Part shown: positions 13,624-19,181 of the stretch, one piece after another
Layout of the letters: every line of letters starts with the position of its first letter
How positions within the stretch are numbered: the stretch's first letter is position 1
NCBI GenBank assembly: GCA_046094385.1
Contig: JBJTHJ010000108.1
Span: forward strand, 1-19,181
Length of the DNA stretch: 19,181 nt
Source of the DNA: ZLKRG08 sp046094385
Lineage (GTDB): Bacteria; Actinomycetota; Actinomycetes; Nanopelagicales; Nanopelagicaceae
Reading direction: 5' to 3'
Notes under the pieces: model-generated
What the model saw: the letters and a program-made list of their open reading frames with translations, nothing else
Databases searched by the model: none
Told to the model about the DNA's origin: nothing
Program-made: the position numbers and the translations under genes

Positions 13624-14394
13624 ATGAAGCAGAGTATTGCTGCTCGGTTTATCGCTGAGGGTCGCAGTGAAGTTGGACTGCATCGTAATGGAAATGAAGA
13701 TTCTGCGCTTATAAATGGCGTATTGATTGCAGTTGCAGATGGTATGGGCGGACATGCAGGTGGCGAAGTTGCATCCAAAGTTGCAATCACCACTTTGGCG
13801 CAAATACTTCCTTTGCTTAACAACAATGAGATGGATCCTGAATCACTTGAAGATTTCTTGATGACATCTTTGTTAGATGTCGATCACGAAATCAATGCAA
13901 CCGCTGAGGCAAATGATCGATTAGCAGGTATGGGTACCACTTTGACTGCACTAGCGTTATATCGAGAGCAGATATATGTGCTACACGCCGGGGATTCAAG
14001 AGCTTACCGATTGCGTGGCCAGGAATTTACCCAATTGACCAAGGACCATTCGGTGGTACAGGAGCTAATTGATTCTGGTGCGATCACTGAGGCCGAGGCT
14101 GCAATTCATCCGCAAAGATCGGTATTAACCAATGTATTTATGGGGCAAGGCAATATCACTCCACTACTGATTGCCTACGATGTGAAACCTGGCGATAAAT
14201 TCCTTCTCTGTAGCGATGGATTAAACACGGTGGTTTCTAATGATGAAATCAAAGCCGAACTTGATAGCGCCGATGCTATCGATAACTTGATTTCATTAAC
14301 TTACGAACGTGGCGCGCCAGATAATGTGACGATTGTGGTCGCTGAAGTCGGAAGCGGCGATACACCTACTTCCTTTATTGGTGCGGCCAAATGA
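13624..14394 (+). CDS. PP2C-family Ser/Thr protein phosphatase (PstP/PrpC-like)
   Basis: The protein has 256 residues and is a complete PPM catalytic domain with its metal-binding acids: ED at 25-26, DGMGG at 39-43, and late CSDGLN and APDNVTIVV motifs. HAGDSRAYRLR and LTKDHS are also typical. It should dephosphorylate proteins phosphorylated by the kinase encoded next, with which it overlaps by 4 nt (ATGA). Unlike mycobacterial PstP, it ends shortly after the catalytic domain and has no membrane segment, so it is probably cytoplasmic. The mRNA is predicted to be leaderless from TAGGCT. In mycobacteria rodA, pbpA and pknA lie between this gene and pknB; here they are missing. Confidence 0.92.
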   Translation: MKQSIAARFIAEGRSEVGLHRNGNEDSALINGVLIAVADGMGGHAGGEVASKVAITTLAQILPLLNNNEMDPESLEDFLMTSLLDVDHEINATAEANDRLAGMGTTLTALALYREQIYVLHAGDSRAYRLRGQEFTQLTKDHSVVQELIDSGAITEAEAAIHPQRSVLTNVFMGQGNITPLLIAYDVKPGDKFLLCSDGLNTVVSNDEIKAELDSADAIDNLISLTYERGAPDNVTIVVAEVGSGDTPTSFIGAAK

Positions 14395-15920
14395 CGGTAT
14401 TTGGAGATAGATATGAGATCGGTGCCTTAATTGGCGCTGGTGGGATGTCCGATGTATTCATTGCCAAAGATCGTAAATTAAAACGGGAAGTCGCAGTAAA
14501 GGTACTTCGTAGCGATCTCAATCGTGAACAGACTTTTGTAACCAGATTTCGAAAAGAGGCTTTGGCGGCGGCGGGTTTAAGCCATCCCGGCATTGTGGCC
14601 GTGTTTGATAGCGGGGAGAGCCCAGCTCCTTACATAGTGATGGAGTTATTGCAAGGACAGACGCTACGGGAGTTAATTACCGGGCCGATAGATACCAAGA
14701 CCTCAATCCAAATAATTGAAGGAATCTTGCAAGCGTTGGCATATTCACATGCCAATGGCATCGTGCATCGCGATATCAAACCTGGAAATATCATGATTAC
14801 AGATCATGGTGATGTGAAGGTGATGGATTTTGGCATTGCTAGAGCGCTAGATGATGTCAGTGCCACTATGACTGCAACTTGGAATGTGGTTGGTACTGCT
14901 CAATATCTATCTCCAGAGCAAGCAAGTGGTGAGATTGCAGATAGTCGTAGCGATCTATATTCGGTGGGCTGCGTGCTTTATGAGATGCTAACTGGGCGTC
15001 CGCCATTTATTGGTGATACTCCAGTTTCAATTGCTTTTCAGCATGTCTCTAGCGAGCTAATACCGCCAAGCAAAGTAAATCCAAATGTAGATCCGCAGTT
15101 TGATCACTTTCTATCGGTAGTCATGGCTAAAGATCCAGCAAATCGCTACCAAGATGCCAACACCATGCTGGCAGATCTGCACCGAATCAAAACTGGGCAG
15201 ACAATTACCACCGAGATCGTAAGAACTAAGAAAAAGAAGAATAGGGTTTGGCAGGCGGTAGCTGCGGTACTTGCGCTGGGTTTAATTGGAGTAGGTGCGT
15301 TAGCTCTTAACTCCGAAACCACAATCACTGGTGTTGAAGTTCCAAATGTGGTTGGACTAACAGAGATAGATGCCAGCACGCAGCTTGGAGCTTTCAAAGT
15401 AGTTGTAAATCGGGCGCATGACTCCACAATTCCAATCGATCGCGTGGCCTCTCAAGATCCACTTGCTACTTCAAGGGTAAAACGTGGATCGGTTGTAACC
15501 ATCACAATTAGCGATGGGCCAGGTGATACCACCGTTCCATTAGATTTAGTTGGACTCTCATTAACTGATGCGCGAGTAGCGCTAGCTGCCGCCGGACTTA
15601 CAGTTTCTGCAATCGAGGCGGTACCTAGCGATAAAACAATTGGCACCGTGCTCTCTGTTGATCCAATCGGTGGATCCACGATCTCTGCAGGTTCCGGAGT
15701 TACTTTACAGATCGCAAATGGAAATATCGCAGTCCCAGATTTGGTCGGTCAAAGTGAGATTCAAGCACTTACTACCCTTATCCAATCAGGCTTTTTAATG
15801 AAGAGTATTTACTCATATGATGCCAATCAACCTGTCGGTGTGGTCTTAGCGCAAGCACCTGAGCCGGGGGCGCAACAACAGATTGGTTCGCAAGTTACCG
15901 TAACTATAAATAAACCGTAG
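14391..15920 (+). CDS. pknB: PknB-like membrane Ser/Thr protein kinase with three PASTA domains
   Basis: The protein has 509 residues. The kinase domain spans about 8-266: glycine loop GAGGMS (15-20), VAVK with K37, HRDIKPGN with catalytic D128, DFG at 146-148, GTAQYLSPEQA (168-178). The activation loop has T159, T161 and T163 as likely autophosphorylation sites. A basic juxtamembrane stretch (KTKKKKNR type, about 279-285) precedes one membrane helix at about 286-306. Three extracellular PASTA repeats follow (about 314-375, 381-443, 446-508). Kinases of this kind bind peptidoglycan fragments and control cell-wall growth and division. The start overlaps the phosphatase stop. The 3' end faces pabA with an 8 bp gap and no strong terminator. 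The family's best-known actinobacterial member, from M. tuberculosis, has four PASTA repeats. Confidence 0.95.
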   Translation: MTVFGDRYEIGALIGAGGMSDVFIAKDRKLKREVAVKVLRSDLNREQTFVTRFRKEALAAAGLSHPGIVAVFDSGESPAPYIVMELLQGQTLRELITGPIDTKTSIQIIEGILQALAYSHANGIVHRDIKPGNIMITDHGDVKVMDFGIARALDDVSATMTATWNVVGTAQYLSPEQASGEIADSRSDLYSVGCVLYEMLTGRPPFIGDTPVSIAFQHVSSELIPPSKVNPNVDPQFDHFLSVVMAKDPANRYQDANTMLADLHRIKTGQTITTEIVRTKKKKNRVWQAVAAVLALGLIGVGALALNSETTITGVEVPNVVGLTEIDASTQLGAFKVVVNRAHDSTIPIDRVASQDPLATSRVKRGSVVTITISDGPGDTTVPLDLVGLSLTDARVALAAAGLTVSAIEAVPSDKTIGTVLSVDPIGGSTISAGSGVTLQIANGNIAVPDLVGQSEIQALTTLIQSGFLMKSIYSYDANQPVGVVLAQAPEPGAQQQIGSQVTVTINKP

Positions 15921-15928
15921 AAATCTTT

Positions 15929-16552
15929 TTAGCGCTTTCCTACCACTGGGGATAAACCAACTGCGCGGGATCTAGCATCCTTATCGCCACACGCTGCAAG
16001 CCAATTTGCCAACATCAAATGTCCGTGTTCTGTTAAAACTGATTCTGGATGAAATTGCACGCCTTCGATTGGTAAAGTCTTATGGCGAAGCGCCATGACA
16101 ACTCCGCTCTCGGTTGTACCTGTAATCTCTAACTCTGACGGAACAGTCTCTCGCTCTACCGCCAATGAGTGATATCTAGTTGCAGTAAAGGGAGATGGGA
16201 TCTCTGTAAAAACTCCACTTTGTTTGTGATGAACTTGCGAAGTCTTTCCATGTAACAACTCGGGTGCGCGAGATACCACCGCCCCAAAAACTGCTGCGAT
16301 TGCTTGATGGCCAAGACAGACGCCAAACAATGGAATTTTCCGATCCGCACAATAACGGATCATCTCCATCGAGATGCCTGCCTCTTCTGGTATGCCAGGG
16401 CCGGGAGATATCAAAACGCCATCGAAATTATCTGCTTCGCTCACCGAAATTTCATCGTTACGCACCACCACACACTCTGCACCTAACTGGCCAAGATACT
16501 GAACCAGGTTAAATACAAAGGAGTCGTAATTGTCGACTACCAGAATTCGCAC
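15929..16552 (-). CDS. pabA: Class I glutamine amidotransferase, anthranilate/aminodeoxychorismate synthase component II
   Basis: The protein has 207 residues with the complete catalytic triad: C79 in GVCLGHQAI, H168 and E170 in FHPES. It also has the oxyanion motif ISPGPG (48-53). It supplies ammonia to TrpE for anthranilate or to PabB for 4-amino-4-deoxychorismate. Sequence does not separate trpG from pabA, and some organisms use one subunit for both, so the symbol is provisional. The counterpart at this locus in mycobacteria is called trpG. The start is a GTG at 16552, 6 nt after AATAAT, predicting a leaderless mRNA. It is divergent from crgA with 29 bp between starts. A Lys/Arg-rich tail (DKDARSRAVGLSPVVGKR) extends beyond the core fold. 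Confidence 0.9.
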   Translation of the reverse strand: MRILVVDNYDSFVFNLVQYLGQLGAECVVVRNDEISVSEADNFDGVLISPGPGIPEEAGISMEMIRYCADRKIPLFGVCLGHQAIAAVFGAVVSRAPELLHGKTSQVHHKQSGVFTEIPSPFTATRYHSLAVERETVPSELEITGTTESGVVMALRHKTLPIEGVQFHPESVLTEHGHLMLANWLAACGDKDARSRAVGLSPVVGKR

Positions 16553-16581
16553 CCTTGAATTATTCCGCTAAACTTGCGCAC
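16553..16581. promoter_or_regulatory. Bidirectional leaderless promoter between pabA and crgA
   Basis: The layout is that of the pheA/PP2C promoter. AATAAT on the minus strand (16564-16559) lies 6 nt before the pabA GTG, followed by a 4 bp gap, then TAAACT on the plus strand (16569-16574) 7 nt before the crgA ATG. Here -35 elements are also visible: TTCGCA (16546-16551, 17 bp spacer) for crgA and TTGGCA (16588-16583, 18 bp spacer) for pabA. Each lies inside the first codons of the opposite gene. Confidence 0.55.
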
Positions 16582-16851
16582 ATGCCAAAGTCACGAATTC
16601 GCAAGAAGGTTCAAGCAGATCGCGCCTATAAATCAGAGCATCCTGAGATTGAATCTTTCGAAGGCCCGCAAGAATCCCCTCGTTGGCTTGCGCCGACCAT
16701 GGTGGCCAGCTTCCTAGTCGGCCTATTCTGGATTGTGATTTTCTATGTCACCCAAACCCTTTATCCAATTCCAAATATCGGATCCTGGAATATGTTGGTT
16801 GGATTTGGATTTATCGGAATTGGTTTTGGTTTAGCGACGCGTTGGCGCTAA
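16582..16851 (+). CDS. crgA: Cell division protein CrgA
   Basis: The 89-residue actinobacteria-specific division protein has a polar basic N-terminus (MPKSRIRKKVQAD) and two membrane helices (about 38-60 and 68-86). The hairpin between them includes the IPNIGSWN block, and the protein ends in GLATRWR, typical of the family. CrgA sits at the septum and interacts with FtsZ and peptidoglycan synthases in mycobacteria and streptomycetes. I chose the ATG at 16582 rather than an upstream in-frame start because the frame before it contains the promoter hexamer TAAACT and family members begin with MPKS-type sequences. Its last 21 bp overlap the 3' end of the rhomboid gene on the other strand. Confidence 0.93.
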   Translation: MPKSRIRKKVQADRAYKSEHPEIESFEGPQESPRWLAPTMVASFLVGLFWIVIFYVTQTLYPIPNIGSWNMLVGFGFIGIGFGLATRWR

Positions 16852-17385
16852 CAAGAATAACGAAATCAAAACTCCAGAAATCAAACCACCTAGGTGCGCC
16901 TGCCAATCTATGCCTGGCAGAATAAATCCGATCGCAAAGTTAATCCCAATAATTGCGTAGATAGATTTATCTTGGAATCCATATCTCTTAGTTAATACCG
17001 CCATCGCCCCAAATAAACCAAAGATCGCACCCGAGGCACCTACTGATGGTTGATTCTCTGGATTGGAATAAAGAGATGCAAAAGATGCTCCGATCTGTGA
17101 GACCAGGAAGATAAGTAGAAATTTATTTCTACCAAGTGCATCCTCCAAAGCATTTCCAAGTAACAAAAGCGCATACATATTAAAGAATAGGTGCGCAATG
17201 CCACCATGCGTCAATGCAACTGTGAGGATTCGCCAATACTCACCGGTGGCAACGCCATGAACTGCGCCATCACTTAAAATCGCACGATCGATTAGAAATA
17301 GCCACTCTTGTAAATTTGGGATTACTAAGGCGGCTAGATAGAAACCACAGATAATCGTGATTAACGATTTTGTGGTTGGTCGCAT
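16831..17385 (-). CDS. Rhomboid family intramembrane serine protease
   Basis: The 184-residue membrane protein has about six helices. It carries the catalytic dyad S118 in GASGAIFG (116-123) and H164 in QAHLGGLISG (162-171), plus the HxxxN motif H65/N69 in the second helix and GNALEDALGR (77-86). These are the full hallmarks of an active rhomboid protease, which cuts membrane proteins within or near the bilayer. Substrates are unknown. The ATG overlaps the cyclophilin stop by one base (TAATG), so translation is likely coupled. A rhomboid-type membrane gene next to ppiA and crgA is part of the conserved actinobacterial order. Confidence 0.92.
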   Translation of the reverse strand: MRPTTKSLITIICGFYLAALVIPNLQEWLFLIDRAILSDGAVHGVATGEYWRILTVALTHGGIAHLFFNMYALLLLGNALEDALGRNKFLLIFLVSQIGASFASLYSNPENQPSVGASGAIFGLFGAMAVLTKRYGFQDKSIYAIIGINFAIGFILPGIDWQAHLGGLISGVLISLFLLAPTRR

Positions 17386-17894
17386 TAGGCGATAGTTACC
17401 GAATTGATCGTCACCGCTTCAACAGGGCGATCTTGTCCGCCAGTCTTTACGGTTGCGATCTTATCCACCACTTTTTGGCTATCAGCATCTTTAACTTCTC
17501 CGAAGATGGTGTGCTTGCGATTTAACCAAGTCGTTGGGGCGACAGTGATAAAGAATTGTGAACCATTGGTGCCAGGTCCAGAGTTTGCCATCGCCAATAA
17601 ATATGGTCGATCGAAGTTAAGTTCGGGGTGGAACTCATCTTTGAATTTATATCCGGGACCACCAAAACCTTGACCTAGCGGATCCCCGCCTTGAATCATG
17701 AAACCTGCGATTACCCGGTGAAAAACGGTGCCGTCGTACAGCTTCTCGTTGCTCTTTGCACCGGTACGTGGATCGGTCCACTCTTTCTCGCCAGTTGCAA
17801 GACCAACGAAGTTTGCCACAGTCTCTGGCGCATGATTTGGGAAGAGTTCGATGACGATATCGCCATGATTGGTATGAAGAGTTGCTTTAGTCAT
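17385..17894 (-). CDS. ppiA: Cyclophilin-type peptidyl-prolyl cis-trans isomerase
   Basis: The protein has 169 residues from the chosen ATG and is a single cyclophilin domain. FHRVIAGFMIQGGDP (59-72) holds the active-site R60, F65 and Q68. AMANSGPGTNGSQFFIT (101-117), W123 and H128 complete the pocket. It speeds cis-trans isomerisation of X-Pro bonds and lacks a signal peptide, so it is cytoplasmic. The frame is open to a GTG at 17909, but that would overlap the SDR gene and the promoter. GATAAT ends exactly 6 nt before the ATG at 17894, and TTHGDI-type N-termini are standard, so the ATG is preferred. The symbol follows the equivalent mycobacterial gene position. Confidence 0.93.
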   Translation of the reverse strand: MTKATLHTNHGDIVIELFPNHAPETVANFVGLATGEKEWTDPRTGAKSNEKLYDGTVFHRVIAGFMIQGGDPLGQGFGGPGYKFKDEFHPELNFDRPYLLAMANSGPGTNGSQFFITVAPTTWLNRKHTIFGEVKDADSQKVVDKIATVKTGGQDRPVEAVTINSVTIA

Positions 17895-17929
17895 GTCGCC
17901 ATTATCCACGGCGAAATAGTTTTGGCCAA
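17895..17929 (-). promoter_or_regulatory. Predicted leaderless promoter of the cyclophilin gene
   Basis: The reverse strand shows TTGGCC (17929-17924), a 17 bp spacer, GATAAT (17906-17901) and 6 nt to the ATG. The promoter lies within the last codons of the SDR gene and its -10 overlaps that gene's stop codon. Confidence 0.45.
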
Positions 17930-18606
17930 ATTCGCTGAGGAACTATCTGCGCAATCTTCATCATGATTGCCATTGGGGTCGGGAAGACAATCTCTGGCTT
18001 TCGTTTCTCCAAACCTTTGACAATGATTTTGCCAGCTTCTTCGGCGGTGATAATAAATGGCATTGGGAATTTATTGACATCAGTCATCGGAGTCTTAACA
18101 AAACCAGGCGACACTGTCTGCACAAAGACATTGGTCTTCACTAAATCGGTTCTAAGAGATTCTAGGAAATTTATCTGTGCAGCTTTGCTTGGACCATAAC
18201 CACTGGAACCTGGCATGCCGCGATAACCAGCAACTGATGAAACACCTACAAAAGTTCCTGAATCTTTCTGAATCATCTTAGGCAAGATTGCCGCAGCGCA
18301 CCTGGCCATTCCCACCAAGTTGGTGTTGGTATGTGTTTTAAATACCTCTAAATCAAATTTCTTGGCGGTCATTCTTTGCCAATAACCTGCCATCACAATC
18401 ACAAAATCAAAATCACCGTAACGCTCTAAATATTGAGTAGCGGCAAGTTGCACCGATTCATCATCAGCCACATCTATCAAAATATCCCCGCCGCTTCGGG
18501 CAGAGCGAACTACCTGGCAACCTTTAGCGGCTAATTCATTAGCTACCGCTTCGCCGATACCCGATGAAGCGCCAATTACCCAAGCCTTTCTGCTACTCCA
18601 ATTCAT
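17902..18606 (-). CDS. Short-chain dehydrogenase/reductase
   Basis: The protein has 234 residues and is a classical SDR fold. The dinucleotide motif is GASSGIG (12-18), the strand-4 motif VMAG (71-74) replaces the usual NNAG, and the catalytic residues are S124 (GVSSVAG) with Y137 and K141 (YGPSK). The short loop after the second strand does not decide NADH against NADPH. The hydrophobic C-terminus (about 210-225) may contact membrane. It overlaps the upstream methyltransferase gene as ATGA, so the two are translated together, and a lipid or fatty-acyl substrate is a reasonable guess. Nothing in the sequence fixes the substrate. Confidence 0.88.
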   Translation of the reverse strand: MNWSSRKAWVIGASSGIGEAVANELAAKGCQVVRSARSGGDILIDVADDESVQLAATQYLERYGDFDFVIVMAGYWQRMTAKKFDLEVFKTHTNTNLVGMARCAAAILPKMIQKDSGTFVGVSSVAGYRGMPGSSGYGPSKAAQINFLESLRTDLVKTNVFVQTVSPGFVKTPMTDVNKFPMPFIITAEEAGKIIVKGLEKRKPEIVFPTPMAIMMKIAQIVPQRIWPKLFRRG

Positions 18607-19181
18607 AACTTCACAAAACCTAACTGCCAGACATTTAAATGTCCGGCGCGAAACCCAGCTTCAGAGTAGGCCAAGTAGTACTGCCACATTCTTTCGAACT
18701 CCTCATCAAAACCTAACGCTTTAACTTTAGGCTGATTCTGCATAAATCGCTCCCGCCAAAGCTTCAAAGTGTTTGCATAATCAATTCCCATAGCTCGGCT
18801 ATCTACCAATTTCATCTGATCTTTGGTGAACTGATCGATTACCTCCCTGGATGGGATGATGCCACCAGGGAAGATATATTTATGTATCCAGGTGTACGCA
18901 TGCTTTGAAGCCAGCAGGCGATCATGTGGCATGGTGATTGCTTGTAATCCAAATCTTCCGCCTGGCTTTAAGTGCTTGGCAATCTCGCCGAAATAAGTTG
19001 GCCAATACTTCTCGCCGACCGCTTCGATCATTTCCACACTAACCACTGCGTCATATTGCTGATTTAGATCTCGATAATCGCGAATCTCAACGTTAATTAG
19101 ATTTGAAAGCCCAGCTCTTGCGATCCGTTCATCTGCCAAAGCTTTCTGCTCTTTTGAAAGTGTAATGGTATGAACTTTCGC
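18603..19181 (-). CDS. Cyclopropane-fatty-acyl-phospholipid synthase family methyltransferase (N-terminus outside window)
   Basis: The C-terminal 192 residues are present and the frame continues past the edge. The codon read as a start near 19139 is an internal TTG (leucine), and the preceding 14 codons encode KVHTITLSKEQ, a typical CFA-synthase stretch after the SAM site. VVSVEMIEAVGEKYWPTYF, LKPGGRFGLQAITM and KYIFPGGIIPSREV are hallmarks of the CFA/mycolic-acid cyclopropane synthase family, which methylates or cyclopropanates unsaturated acyl chains of membrane lipids using SAM. The actual modification (cyclopropane, 10-methyl or other) cannot be told. It overlaps the downstream SDR by 4 nt, so the pair may act on the same lipid. 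Confidence 0.88.
   Translation of the reverse strand, partial: AKVHTITLSKEQKALADERIARAGLSNLINVEIRDYRDLNQQYDAVVSVEMIEAVGEKYWPTYFGEIAKHLKPGGRFGLQAITMPHDRLLASKHAYTWIHKYIFPGGIIPSREVIDQFTKDQMKLVDSRAMGIDYANTLKLWRERFMQNQPKVKALGFDEEFERMWQYYLAYSEAGFRAGHLNVWQLGFVKL

Noticed and set aside
15917..15943. GTAG-AAA / TTTC-CTAC imperfect hairpin between pknB and pabA
   Set aside because: It has a bulge, few GC pairs and no T-run after the stem on either strand, so I do not call it a terminator.
19137..19139. TTG near the right edge as the start of the methyltransferase
   Set aside because: The frame continues upstream into typical CFA-synthase sequence, so the gene is truncated by the window rather than starting here.

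Overview
The window looks like chromosomal DNA of a low-GC, streamlined actinobacterium, most plausibly a freshwater acI-type (Nanopelagicales-like) lineage. The lineage name is inference. The supporting evidence is a set of actinobacterial markers: crgA; the ppiA-rhomboid-crgA-trpG/pabA-pknB-pstP gene order known from mycobacteria; a GuaB1-type IMPDH-like protein; and a mycobacterial Sdh1-type sdhCAB operon. These sit in AT-rich, very tightly packed DNA with genes overlapping on the same and on opposite strands. There is no gene-free stretch over 300 bases, and I see no insertion sequence, prophage, CRISPR array or rRNA.

Layout. 1-1537: a truncated GntR/HutC regulator and a SIS-domain sugar-phosphate isomerase/deaminase (amino-sugar module), then tRNA-Ser(GCU), all on the minus strand. 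1594-3225: a 53-residue Cys-rich protein and aminopeptidase P, transcribed divergently. 3202-5849 (minus): the GuaB1-type GMP reductase candidate and an indoleamine 2,3-dioxygenase. 5888-10374 (minus): sdhC-sdhA-sdhB, a four-helix holin-family membrane protein and a tandem pair of fluoride-channel genes. 10451-13594 (minus): pheA-serS-HAD phosphatase, then tRNA-Ser(UGA) and an intrinsic terminator. 13624-15920 (plus): PP2C phosphatase and a PASTA Ser/Thr kinase. 15929-16552 (minus): an anthranilate/aminodeoxychorismate amidotransferase. 16582-16851 (plus): crgA. 16831-19181 (minus): rhomboid protease, cyclophilin, SDR oxidoreductase and a CFA-synthase-type methyltransferase cut by the window edge.

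The gene content is mostly housekeeping. Sdh feeds electrons from succinate to the membrane quinone pool. PstP/PknB/CrgA are cell-envelope growth and division factors. PheA and PabA/TrpG serve chorismate-derived amino acid or folate synthesis. SerS and tRNA-Ser lie a few hundred bases apart.

The most unusual signal is regulatory. All three divergent gene pairs have start codons only 29-30 bp apart, with back-to-back -10-like hexamers 6-7 nt from each start. This predicts bidirectional promoters giving leaderless mRNAs on both sides. Several single genes (IDO, the second-listed CrcB, cyclophilin) show the same spacing, whereas sdhC, sdhA and serS have clear Shine-Dalgarno sequences. Other items of interest are a candidate membrane Rieske-type SdhC, a complementary Phe-box substitution in the paired Fluc channels, a condensed pstP-pknB locus without rodA-pbpA-pknA between them, and a dioxygenase with a His aligned to the distal heme position. 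I found no clearly undescribed multi-gene system.
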